Shown: positions 39,804 to 47,995 of the stretch, in pieces
Layout: every line of letters starts with the position of its first letter
Numbering within the stretch: the first letter of the stretch is position 1
Assembly (NCBI GenBank): GCA_963789355.1
Contig: CAWBKK010000010.1
Location: 186,001-250,000 of the forward strand
Origin: Gaiellasilicea sp963789355
GTDB taxonomy: Bacteria > Actinomycetota > Thermoleophilia > Gaiellales > Gaiellaceae
DNA: 64,000 bases
Direction of reading: 5' to 3'
The notes under the pieces: generated by a model
Database searches by the model: none
Told to the model about the DNA's origin: nothing
The model's input: only the letters and a program-made list of their open reading frames with translations
Translations under genes and position numbers: made by a program

Positions 39804-41161
39804 GCGAGCTCCCGCGCGCGGTCGAGCAAGAGCTCGCGGCTGTTGCGGGCGGGATCCTCGACGACCTCGCCGAGGAGCGTCTGCAGCGCCTGCCCGAGCT
39901 CCGGCCCCTCGACGAAGCCGGCGGCGATCAGGTCCGCGCCGTCGACGGCCAGGTCGGCGAGCCGGTGCGGCTGCGCGCGCTCTTGCTCGACGAGCGTCCG
40001 GAAGCGGCCGAGCCAGTCCCACTCGCTCTGCGATGGCCTCTTCCCCGTCAGGTCGGCTGCCCGATGGGCCAGCAGGTCGAAGGCGAGCCGCTCACCGTGA
40101 CGAGCCAGGAAGCGGCGCGCGTCGACGGGAGCGGGCTCGCCGTCCTGGGCGAACGAATGCTCGCGAACGAGTCTGGCGACGTACTCCCGCAGCCTGCCGG
40201 GATAGCGGAGCCGGGCGAGGACCTGGGAGGCGACGGCTGCCCCGAGCGCCGCGTGATCGCCTCCCTCCCGCTCGGCCTCCGGCTTGCCGAGGTCGTGGAG
40301 CAGCGCCGCCAGACGCACCTCGAGCGGAGCGTCCCCGTCGGCGGCCGCCTGGACGACGACGAAGATGTGCTCGTCGAGCGGCAGGTGCTGGCGGTCGCTC
40401 TGCTGGAGGTAGCCGATCGTCGGCGCGAACTCGGGCAGCAGGTGCAGGAGGACGCCGGCCTCACGAGCGAGCCGAAGCGCCTTCTCCGGGTGCGCGCCGA
40501 GGAGCAGCTTCGAGAGCTCGCCCATCCCGTCGGCGGCCAGGCCGCCGCCGATGCGCTCGCCGGAGACGTGCTCGATCCGCGGCGCCCACTCGCACATCTG
40601 GCGCAGCGTGTCGGGGTCGGGATCGACGTCGAGCTGCGAGACGAAGCGGAGGCCTCGCACGATCCGGAGCGGGTCGTCCCGGAAGCTCTCTGGGCCCGTG
40701 GTGCGGAGAACGCCGCGCTCGAGATCGGCACGGCCACCGAGCGGATCCAGGAGCGCTCCCGTCTGGAGCCGGCGCGCGATCGCGTTGATCGTGAAGTCGC
40801 GGCGCTCCATGTCCTGCTCGAGCGAGATCTCCCCGTCCGCGACGATCTCGAAGTCGTGCCGCCCCGGCCCGGTCGAGCGCTCGACCCGCGGCGGCGTGAA
40901 CTCGATCCCGGCCGGCTGGAGCGCGCGGACGGCCCGGTCCCGTGGCAGCAGCCGGACGCCCACCCGCTGGTCGGCAACGACGAGATCCTCGATCTTGCCG
41001 TGCGGCTCGAGCGCGGCGCGCAGCTCCGCGTGGCCCACGCCCGGGACGACGAAGTCGAGCTCCCGCGGCGTCTTCCCGAGCAACTCGTCGCGCACGGCGC
41101 CACCCACGAGGTAGGCATCGAGCCCGAGCGAGTCCACATAGTCGGCAACCGAGTCCCACAT
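39800..41161 (-). CDS. cca: CCA-adding tRNA nucleotidyltransferase
   Basis: A 453-residue class II nucleotidyltransferase. AYLVGGAVRDELLG and ELDFVV hold the two catalytic Asp residues, RRDFTINAIA is the head-domain motif, and an HD domain (LLHDLGKPEAERE) follows in the C-terminal half. It adds or repairs the tRNA 3' CCA. The need for it is visible in this window, because tRNA-Pro has no encoded CCA. Confidence 0.94.
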   Translation of the reverse strand: MWDSVADYVDSLGLDAYLVGGAVRDELLGKTPRELDFVVPGVGHAELRAALEPHGKIEDLVVADQRVGVRLLPRDRAVRALQPAGIEFTPPRVERSTGPGRHDFEIVADGEISLEQDMERRDFTINAIARRLQTGALLDPLGGRADLERGVLRTTGPESFRDDPLRIVRGLRFVSQLDVDPDPDTLRQMCEWAPRIEHVSGERIGGGLAADGMGELSKLLLGAHPEKALRLAREAGVLLHLLPEFAPTIGYLQQSDRQHLPLDEHIFVVVQAAADGDAPLEVRLAALLHDLGKPEAEREGGDHAALGAAVASQVLARLRYPGRLREYVARLVREHSFAQDGEPAPVDARRFLARHGERLAFDLLAHRAADLTGKRPSQSEWDWLGRFRTLVEQERAQPHRLADLAVDGADLIAAGFVEGPELGQALQTLLGEVVEDPARNSRELLLDRARELA

Positions 41162-41271
41162 GACTTGTGCATTCTGACCGCGCCGCCACCGGTGGTCGCC
41201 TGGCCGCGACAGCGGCCCCTTCAGGGGTCTGCGCGCCGGGTGTCCGCGAGAGCGGATGCCGGATGCGACGG

Positions 41272-41658
41272 CTAAAGCAGCGCGACGGCCTCGATCTCGA
41301 CGAGCGCGCCCGACGGGAGCTTCGCGACCTCGACCGTCGACCGGGCCGGGGGCGCGTCGCCGACGTGAGCCGCGTAGACCTCGTTCATGGCGGCGAAGTC
41401 GCCGAGATCCTGGAGGAAGACGGTCGTCTTCACGAGCCGGTCGAGGCCGCTGCCGGCCTCGTCGAGGATCGCAGTCAGGTTCTGCATCACTTGCTCCGTC
41501 TGGGCGGTGATGCCTTCGACGGGCGCCGTCTCACCGGGCCGGAGGCCGAGCTGGCCCGCGACGAAGACGAGACCGGACGCCTTGACGGCCTGGTTGTACG
41601 GCGCACCCTGGAACGGCGCGGGCGCGCGCTCTGTGCGGACGATCTCCTTCTCTGGCAC
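41272..41658 (-). CDS. RidA family protein
   Basis: A 128-residue Rid/YjgF protein that would hydrolyse reactive enamine or imine intermediates from PLP enzymes. The C-terminal signature ARSTVEVAKLPSGALVEIEAVA has the key Arg. AAGGAGA precedes the GTG start. It follows the HisB-like gene by 13 bp. A gap of 110 bp with no recognised feature separates it from cca. Confidence 0.93.
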   Translation of the reverse strand: MPEKEIVRTERAPAPFQGAPYNQAVKASGLVFVAGQLGLRPGETAPVEGITAQTEQVMQNLTAILDEAGSGLDRLVKTTVFLQDLGDFAAMNEVYAAHVGDAPPARSTVEVAKLPSGALVEIEAVALL

Positions 41659-41671
41659 GGGTCTCCTTCGT

Positions 41672-42160
41672 TCAGACGGGACGGGAGGCAGCGGCGAGCG
41701 CGGCGCCGAGGGCCTTGAAGATGGCTTCCAGGACGTGCCGCGAGTCTTCGCCGTCGATCAGGCGGACGTGCAGCGTCACTCCGGCCGCGTCCGCGAACGC
41801 GTCCAGGAAGCGCGCCGCCAGATCGCCGCCGAGCCCACCGGCGCGAGCCTCGGTCAGATCGACGTTGCTGGCGACGAGCGGCCGCTCGGAGACCTCGAAG
41901 ACGATCTGGGCCAGCGCTTCCTCCGCGGGCATGAATGCGGAGCCGTGACCCGGCAGCCCGTCCGTGCGCAGCACGTCCGCGAAAGACTCTCCGAGCGCCG
42001 TGCCGGCCGCCGCAACCTCTGCCTCGCCCTCACCCGGCGGCAGCTCGAGCGCCAGCTCGAAGCCGCCGCTGCGCGCGAGCTGCGTCAGCAGATGATCGAG
42101 GACGGGGATGCCTGTGGCGATGTTCGACGTACCGCCACCGGGAGCGATCCGGGCGTTCAT
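41672..42160 (-). CDS. Divergent HisB-like (imidazoleglycerol-phosphate dehydratase fold) protein, probably inactive
   Basis: A 162-residue homologue of IGP dehydratase (about 195 in HisB). The fold pattern is kept: TGIPVLDHLLTQLARSGGF, AFMPAEEALAQIVFE and an RHVLEAIFKALG end. The two metal-binding HHxxE motifs are lost: the first (DDHHTVED in HisB) reads EAEVAAAG, and the second HH is RH. About 15 N-terminal residues are also missing. Manganese-dependent dehydration of IGP is therefore unlikely. It lies 6 bp after murA and before ridA, away from any his gene, and may have gained a new role in wall or imine metabolism. Confidence 0.8.
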   Translation of the reverse strand: MNARIAPGGGTSNIATGIPVLDHLLTQLARSGGFELALELPPGEGEAEVAAAGTALGESFADVLRTDGLPGHGSAFMPAEEALAQIVFEVSERPLVASNVDLTEARAGGLGGDLAARFLDAFADAAGVTLHVRLIDGEDSRHVLEAIFKALGAALAAASRPV

Positions 42161-42166
42161 CGCGGT

Positions 42167-43447
42167 CTACGCCTCGACGCGTTCGATCGCCGCGCCGAGC
42201 GAGCGAAGCCGTTCGTCGATCCGCTCGTAGCCGCGGTCGATCTCGGCGATGTTCCCGATCGTCGAGGTGCCTTCCGCACAGAGCGCCGCGATCAGCAGCG
42301 CCATCCCCGCGCGGATGTCCGGGCTCGTCAGCCGCTCGCCGTAGAGCTGCGCCGCGCCGGTGACGACGACGCGGTGCGGGTCGCAGAGGATGATCCTCGC
42401 GCCCATCCCGACCAGCTTGTCGACGAAGAAGAGGCGGCTCTCGAACATCTTCTCGAAGACGAGCACCGTGCCACGGGCCTGGGTCGCCGTCACGACCGCG
42501 ATCGAGGTCAGGTCGGCGGGGAACGCGGGCCACGGGCCGTCCTCGATCTTCGGGATCTGGCCGCCGAGATCGTCCTGGATCACGAGCTGCTGGCCCGGTG
42601 GAACCCGGACGGTCGACTCCCCCACCTCGACCTGGACGCCGAGCCGGGCGAACGCGGGCAGGATCGAGACGAGGTCCCTCGGCTCGACGTCTTCGATCGT
42701 GATGTCGCTGCCGGTCGCCGCCGCGAGACCGATGAAGCTGCCGACCTCGATGTGCTCGGGCGCGACGCGCCAGTCGCCGCCACCGAGCTGCGTGACGCCG
42801 TGGATGCGCAGCACGTTCGACTCGATCCCCTCGATCTGGGCCCCGAGGGAGACGAGGAAGCGGCAGAGATCCTGGACGTGCGGCTCGCAGGCGGCATTGC
42901 CGATCACGGTCTCGCCCTCGGCGAGCACGGCCGCCATGACGACGTTCTCCGTCGCCATCACGCTCGCCTCGTCGAGGAAGATCGCCTTGCCGCGGAGGCG
43001 GGACGCGCGCATCTCGAAGCGGCCGTTGATCTCGATCTCGACACCGAGCTCGGCGAGGCCGTGGATGTGAGGGTCGAGCCGGCGGCGCCCGATCACGTCC
43101 CCACCCGGTGGCGGCACGATCACGCTGCCGAGCCGGGCGAGCAACGGGCCCGCGAGCAGGAACGAGGCGCGGATGCGGCGGCACAGCTCCTCGTCGAGCT
43201 CGGACTTGTGGACGCCGGACGTGTCGATCTGGATCTCGTTCTCGCCCAGCCAGTCGGCGTCGGCGCCGATGTCGATCAGCAGCTCGACCATCGTCTGCAC
43301 GTCGCGGATCCGCGGCACGTTCGTCAGGCGAACCGGCTCCGAAGCCAGCACGGTGGCGGCGAGGATCGGCAGGGCACCGTTCTTGTTTCCGGCCGCGCGG
43401 ACAGAACCGCTGAGCGGGCGCCCGCCCTCGATCACGAAGGCCTGCAT
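42167..43447 (-). CDS. murA: UDP-N-acetylglucosamine 1-carboxyvinyltransferase MurA
   Basis: A 426-residue EPSP synthase-like enzyme for the first committed step of peptidoglycan synthesis. AGNKNGALPILAA holds the UDP-GlcNAc/PEP lysine. The loop that normally has the fosfomycin-reactive Cys reads PPPGGDVIGRR, with Asp117 in its place as in mycobacterial MurA, which predicts natural fosfomycin resistance. The start ATG at 43447 is divergent from the HD-domain gene, with TACGCT 10 nt upstream. Confidence 0.95.
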   Translation of the reverse strand: MQAFVIEGGRPLSGSVRAAGNKNGALPILAATVLASEPVRLTNVPRIRDVQTMVELLIDIGADADWLGENEIQIDTSGVHKSELDEELCRRIRASFLLAGPLLARLGSVIVPPPGGDVIGRRRLDPHIHGLAELGVEIEINGRFEMRASRLRGKAIFLDEASVMATENVVMAAVLAEGETVIGNAACEPHVQDLCRFLVSLGAQIEGIESNVLRIHGVTQLGGGDWRVAPEHIEVGSFIGLAAATGSDITIEDVEPRDLVSILPAFARLGVQVEVGESTVRVPPGQQLVIQDDLGGQIPKIEDGPWPAFPADLTSIAVVTATQARGTVLVFEKMFESRLFFVDKLVGMGARIILCDPHRVVVTGAAQLYGERLTSPDIRAGMALLIAALCAEGTSTIGNIAEIDRGYERIDERLRSLGAAIERVEA

Positions 43448-43499
43448 TCCGGTTGAGAGCGTAGTGGTGGTCACGAAGCGGGGTATCGTAGACCGTCGG

Positions 43500-44075
43500 A
43501 TGGACGTAACGCGCGACAGGGCCTGGGAGACGCTGACGAGGTACACGAAGAGCGAGTCTCTGCTCCGGCACGCGCTGGCCGTCGAGGCGTCGACGCGGTC
43601 GTATGCGCGCCGCCTCGATGAGGACGAGGAGCGTTGGGGTGTCGTCGCCCTCCTGCACGACTTCGACTACGAGATCCACCCCACCCTCGACCAGCACCCC
43701 CAGGACGGCGCCGCGATCCTGCGGGAGGAGGGCTACCCGGAAGACGTGATCGAGGCGATCCTCTCCCACGCGGAGCACCTGGAGCTGCCGCGCGACACGA
43801 TCCTGAAGAAGACGCTCTTCGCCTGCGACGAGCTCTCGGGCTTCGTCCACGCCTGCGGGCTCGTCCGGCCGACGGGGCTCGAGGGCCTCGAGCCGAAGTC
43901 GGTGAAGAAGAAGCTGAAGCAGCCGTCGTTCGCGGCCGGCGTCCACCGGGACGAGGTCTACGCCGGCGCGGAGCTGATCGGTGTCGAGCTGGACGAGCAC
44001 ATCGCGAACGTCGTCGCCGCGCTGCAGCCGATCTCGAAGGAGCTCGGCCTGCCGACCGCGGCGAACGCCGCCTAG
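43500..44075 (+). CDS. HD domain phosphohydrolase-like protein
   Basis: A 191-residue HD-superfamily protein. RHALAVEAS, LLHDFDYEIHP and ILSHAEHL give the metal-binding H...HD...H pattern. Such stand-alone proteins are often nucleotide phosphohydrolases; the substrate is unknown. The start is chosen from ATG at 43500 with TATCGT 10 nt upstream. The stop overlaps that of the convergent glycosidase gene in a shared CTAG. Confidence 0.82.
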   Translation: MDVTRDRAWETLTRYTKSESLLRHALAVEASTRSYARRLDEDEERWGVVALLHDFDYEIHPTLDQHPQDGAAILREEGYPEDVIEAILSHAEHLELPRDTILKKTLFACDELSGFVHACGLVRPTGLEGLEPKSVKKKLKQPSFAAGVHRDEVYAGAELIGVELDEHIANVVAALQPISKELGLPTAANAA

Positions 44076-46231
44076 CGCGAGACCACCACCCGGCGGGCTG
44101 CGCTGCGGCGGCCGTCGACGGCAAAGGCCCGGACGGTGTAGACGTGCCGGCCACGCAGCGCTCGCTCGCTGAACGTGAGAGCGCGAGCGCTGCGGCGCAA
44201 GACGCCGTCGCGGAAGACGAGGTAGGAGCGGATGCGCGCGTGGTCGGCGCTGCGCGCCCAGGCGAGCAGCACCTTCCCGTTCTGCACGCGCGCCGCCAGG
44301 CGGCCGGGCGCCCCAGGCACCCGCACTGCAGCCGGCGCGGCGACGGCCGGCGGAGCGGCGACCTCGAGCGTGAAGCGGTTGTCGCTCACGTCCGGCTCAT
44401 AGGACGTCGTCGCAACGGCCGCGACGAGCGTGCCGGCACCGGGCGTCAGCCGGAACCGCAGCGGCGTCGACCAGCCGTTCGGGAGGAAGTCGAGCGCGCA
44501 CGCGAGCGTGGTCGTGCCGGTGCAGCCCGAGCCGCGCTCGAACGCGACGGGCGCGAGTAGCACGGAGCCCGATGGCAGCTCGACCGTGGCCGAGACGCCG
44601 AAGGCCGTGCCCGCCGCGAGATCGTTGACGACGGTGACGACCACGTCGACGAGCTCACCGGCGCGAGGCCGCGCGGGGCTCGTCGCCAGGGCGACGCCGA
44701 GGTCGGGCGGCAGCGCGGCGCCGCCTCCACCTCCGCCGCCTGCCGGCGGCGTGACCGGCGTCGGCGCCGGCTCGGGCGGCGGCGCGGGAGCCGGCGTCGT
44801 CACCGTGACGGGCGCGGACGCATCGCCGAGGTTGCCGGCGGCGTCGAGCCCGCGGACGACGTACGTGTAGGTGGTCGTCGGCTGCACGGCGGCGTTCGAC
44901 CAGGAAAGCTCCGAGGTGGTGCCCACGTGGGCGCCGTCACGATAGATGCGGTACGAGATCGGGGTCGCGTCGTCGGCGGCCGCGTTCCAGGTGAGGTCGA
45001 CTCGCAGCGGCTCGACCGCGCCGGTGCCTGCGAGTCCGGTCGGGACGCCCGGCGGCATGAAGTCGGCGCTCGGCCTGCCGCCCTTGAGCGCGCCGCAGTC
45101 GACGGTGCCGCCCGTCGCGGCGACGATCGCCTGCCGGAACGCTGGCCACGAGTCCTTCCGCGTGCGGTCGGCCCAGAGCGCGCCCGACTGCCAGCCGCTC
45201 AGGATCGGCTCGTCGGCGAGGAGGAAGTTGAAGTACGCGGTCACGTGCGGCTGGCAGGCCGCGAGCCTGAGTGCGTCGAGCGCCTGCGTCGACTGGTCGG
45301 GCGCGGGCGACGTCTCGGCCGGTGCCGGCGACTCGGGCTCGCCGCCGGCGTCGTCGGGCACCGTGGTCGCGTTCTCCGTGCCGGTGTAGCCGCTCCTGCC
45401 CGCGTCGACCGCAGTCTGGAAGCCCGACTCCGTGTACCAGAGCCGGACGTCCGCCTCGCCGGGGAGCGGCTGGGCGGTGCCGTCGAAGGCGCGGAAGAGG
45501 TTGAACATGAGCTTGTTCCAGTCGCCCATGCCGATCGGCTTCGCGGCGATGTGACGGCGCCACGGCCGCTCGGCCGCGGTCAGCCCATACGGATGGTGCG
45601 CGACCGTGTCCATGATCCGGCCGGGGCGCCCGTTCGCGCGGTAAGCGTCGCCGACGCCCCGGATGAACGCCCCCGGCGAGGTCGAGCCGGCGTCGTCGTT
45701 CCCGGTCGAGGAGAGCGCGAGCCCGACCACGTTCACGGCCACGGGCAGCACGGCGTAGCAGCGTGCCAGCAGGGCCTCGTAGGCGGCGGGCGCGCCGGCC
45801 TGCGGGTTCCAGAACAGGCTCTTGTTCGGCTCGTTCCAGATCACGACGTCCCGGATCGCGGGATAGCGAGCGAGGAGGACGTTCACGTAACCGCAGTATT
45901 CGTTTCGCGCGGCGGCGGTCTGCGGCGCGTCGGCGCCGTGCTCGCCGTAGACGGCGAGCACGATCCGCTGCCCCGCCGCCGCCCCGACGGCGCGGTTGAG
46001 CTTCGCCGCCTCAGCCTCCGGGATGATCGTCCGGCCGAGCGTCCAGAGCGTTGTCAGACGAAAGGCCGTGCCGCCAAGCTCGGCGGCCGGCGCGACCGCG
46101 ACGGCGCCGATCTCCTTCGGCAGGTCCTCGGCGAAGCCGACCAGGAAGGTCTCGCCCGGGCTCGCAGGACGCGCTGTGCCGGCGGCGAGCAGCGAGACGA
46201 CGGCTGCGGCGAGGAGGAGTGCCCGACCCAA
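44072..46231 (-). CDS. Secreted multidomain GH-A clan glycosidase-like protein with fibronectin III domain
   Basis: A 719-residue exported protein with a signal peptide (LLLAAAVVSLLAAGTA). An N-terminal TIM barrel (about 30-380) has VVIWNEPN, the clan GH-A acid/base motif, and LWYTESGF, a likely nucleophile. A fibronectin type III domain follows (about 405-490), then a Pro/Gly linker, a CARDB/DUF11-like domain (about 515-635) and a second beta-sandwich at the C-terminus. It probably acts on an extracellular glycan. The TTG start has TACTCT 9 nt upstream. The substrate is unknown. Confidence 0.82.
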   Translation of the reverse strand: MGRALLLAAAVVSLLAAGTARPASPGETFLVGFAEDLPKEIGAVAVAPAAELGGTAFRLTTLWTLGRTIIPEAEAAKLNRAVGAAAGQRIVLAVYGEHGADAPQTAAARNEYCGYVNVLLARYPAIRDVVIWNEPNKSLFWNPQAGAPAAYEALLARCYAVLPVAVNVVGLALSSTGNDDAGSTSPGAFIRGVGDAYRANGRPGRIMDTVAHHPYGLTAAERPWRRHIAAKPIGMGDWNKLMFNLFRAFDGTAQPLPGEADVRLWYTESGFQTAVDAGRSGYTGTENATTVPDDAGGEPESPAPAETSPAPDQSTQALDALRLAACQPHVTAYFNFLLADEPILSGWQSGALWADRTRKDSWPAFRQAIVAATGGTVDCGALKGGRPSADFMPPGVPTGLAGTGAVEPLRVDLTWNAAADDATPISYRIYRDGAHVGTTSELSWSNAAVQPTTTYTYVVRGLDAAGNLGDASAPVTVTTPAPAPPPEPAPTPVTPPAGGGGGGGAALPPDLGVALATSPARPRAGELVDVVVTVVNDLAAGTAFGVSATVELPSGSVLLAPVAFERGSGCTGTTTLACALDFLPNGWSTPLRFRLTPGAGTLVAAVATTSYEPDVSDNRFTLEVAAPPAVAAPAAVRVPGAPGRLAARVQNGKVLLAWARSADHARIRSYLVFRDGVLRRSARALTFSERALRGRHVYTVRAFAVDGRRSAARRVVVSR

Positions 46232-46252
46232 GGCATCGCCAGAGTAGCCCGT

Positions 46253-47305
46253 TTACAGGGAGATCGCGTCTACGAGCCGGTGCAGGTCGTCCTCGTTCGT
46301 CCACCAGCCGCAGGAGACGCGGACGAGGCCCGTCTTCGGGATCTCGCGGACGACGACGCCCTCGTCCGCCAGCTGCTCGACGAGCGCCGGCGGATCGTCG
46401 TGCCTGAAGGCGACGAGCGTCGTGTCGCCGGGGATCACCTCCGCGAGCGGCGCCAGGAGCTCGCGGCAGCGTGCCGCCTGCTCGGCCGCGCGGTCGTAGG
46501 CCCAGTCCGGGCGAGTCGCGATCGCCGCCAGCAGCCCCGCGAGCACGGCGCTCGAGAGCCAGCCGGGGTCGAAGCGGGCCGCTCCCTCCGCCGGCTCGAA
46601 GCTGCCCGACGGCTCGTAGCCCTTCTGGGAGAAGTAGCTCGGGCGCGCGATTCGCAGCCGGTCCGGGTCGGCCACGACGAGCGCACCGGTCGAGTCCGGC
46701 CCGCAGAGCCACTTCTGCCCCGAGATCGTGACGAAGTCGAGTCCCTTCGCGTCGACCGGAATCGCGCCGACGGACTGCGCGCCGTCGGCCAGCACGGGCA
46801 CGCCGGTCTGCTCGCGGAGCTCCCGGAGCGGAAGCGCGCGGCCGCTCGTCCAGAGCACGTGCGAGAGCGCGAGCAGCCGTGTTCGCGGCGTCACCGCGGC
46901 GGCGATCGCGTCCGCGTCCGGCTCGACCACGACGACGCGCGCGCCGCTCGCGTGCACCGGACCGAGCAGGCCGAAGTGCTCCTCGGTCGTCGTGACGATC
47001 TCGTCCTCCGGCTGCAGGTCGAGGCCGGCGAGGACGATGTTGCAGCCGTCGGTGGTGGAGCCGGTCAGCGACACGTGCTCGGGGGCCGCACCGACGAGGC
47101 CACCGAGCGCGACCCGCGCCTCCTTGCGCAGCTCGAGCATCCGCTCGAAGTACTCCTTGCCGAAGCGGCCGTCGGCGAGATCGGCGTCGAGCTGCTCCTG
47201 GACGGCCGCGGCGGTCGGTCGCGCGATCGGGCCGAACGTCCCTGCGTTCAGATACGCGAGCCGCTCGAGCACCGGGAAGAGCGCCCGGCCCTCGTCAGGT
47301 GTCAT
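46253..47305 (-). CDS. Class V aminotransferase (cysteine desulfurase-like fold)
   Basis: A 350-residue PLP enzyme. LADGAQSVGAIPVD holds the cofactor Asp and FVTISGQKWLCGP the Schiff-base lysine. It lacks the SufS/IscS active-site Cys loop. Members include isopenicillin N epimerase-like and kynureninase-like enzymes, so the reaction is open. The ATG at 47305 overlaps the EEP nuclease gene by 4 bp; the longer frame is a shadow of that gene. Confidence 0.87.
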   Translation of the reverse strand: MTPDEGRALFPVLERLAYLNAGTFGPIARPTAAAVQEQLDADLADGRFGKEYFERMLELRKEARVALGGLVGAAPEHVSLTGSTTDGCNIVLAGLDLQPEDEIVTTTEEHFGLLGPVHASGARVVVVEPDADAIAAAVTPRTRLLALSHVLWTSGRALPLRELREQTGVPVLADGAQSVGAIPVDAKGLDFVTISGQKWLCGPDSTGALVVADPDRLRIARPSYFSQKGYEPSGSFEPAEGAARFDPGWLSSAVLAGLLAAIATRPDWAYDRAAEQAARCRELLAPLAEVIPGDTTLVAFRHDDPPALVEQLADEGVVVREIPKTGLVRVSCGWWTNEDDLHRLVDAISL

Positions 47306-47976
47306 CCGATCCTCATCTCGACGGGAGCGTGATCGGAGAGCACCGCGCCATTGTGCAGGCGGCGCTCCTCCGGCCATACCTCGAGCCCGCCGTGGTCGAT
47401 CCCGGCGACGACGATGTGGTCGATGTTCGGGCCGGGCAGGTCGGGGTCGCGCAGGTTGAAGTCGCCCGCGAGCACGCGCGCCTCGCCCGCGGTCGCCATC
47501 GACTCGACGAGCGCGTGGGCGCGAACGAGCTCCGCCTTCGGCACCTCCGGCCTCCGGAACTCGTTCGTCGCGTGGACGTTCCCGATCACGATCCCCTCGA
47601 GCCTGACGGCGTGGCAGACGCGCCGCTCCCGGCCGCGCTCGCTGACCCGAACGGTGCGGTGCTGGAGCGGCACGAGCGCCGGTCCGAGCAGGATCGCGTT
47701 CGCCTGACCGGTGACGCCGGAGCGGAAGCGCCTCGGGTCCCGGGGCTGGAGCACGCCGGCGAGCCAGCGCGGCACGAGCGTTCGCTTGGCGACCGCCCAC
47801 TCGGCCGACATCCCGCTCCACTCCTCGAGCCGCGCGAGCGACCAGAGCGGCAGCTCCTGCAGGCAGAGGACATCGGGCGCGTCGCCCGAGGCGAGCTCGA
47901 CCATCTCGCGGAGGTGGATGCGCCGACCGGGCGGCGACGTGCGGCCGTGAAAGAGGTTCCAGCTCCGGATCAGCAC
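47302..47976 (-). CDS. Endonuclease/exonuclease/phosphatase family protein
   Basis: A 224-residue EEP-fold hydrolase. Family motifs are SWNLFHG, LCLQEL, NVHATNE, VLAGDFNLRD and a final SDHAPVE with the catalytic His. Members cleave nucleic acids, phospholipids or inositol phosphates; the substrate is not evident. The GTG at 47976 is favoured by TAGGCT 7 nt upstream; starts at 47982 or 48030 are possible. It is cotranscribed with the class V aminotransferase. Confidence 0.82.
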   Translation of the reverse strand: MLIRSWNLFHGRTSPPGRRIHLREMVELASGDAPDVLCLQELPLWSLARLEEWSGMSAEWAVAKRTLVPRWLAGVLQPRDPRRFRSGVTGQANAILLGPALVPLQHRTVRVSERGRERRVCHAVRLEGIVIGNVHATNEFRRPEVPKAELVRAHALVESMATAGEARVLAGDFNLRDPDLPGPNIDHIVVAGIDHGGLEVWPEERRLHNGAVLSDHAPVEMRIG

Positions 47977-47982
47977 GCGCAC

Positions 47983-47989
47983 TAGCCTA
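47983..47989. promoter_or_regulatory. Symmetric divergent -10 element TAGCCTA
   Basis: The 7-bp TAGCCTA gives TAGCCT on the plus strand and TAGGCT on the minus strand. Each is exactly 7 nt before a start codon (ATG 47996 and GTG 47976), so one small site would serve two leaderless genes. Confidence 0.55.
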
Positions 47990-47995
47990 CGAGCG

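Noticed and set aside
41387..43456. A 689-codon plus-strand frame opposite ridA, the HisB-like gene and murA
   Set aside because: It covers three well-supported minus-strand genes and has shadow composition.
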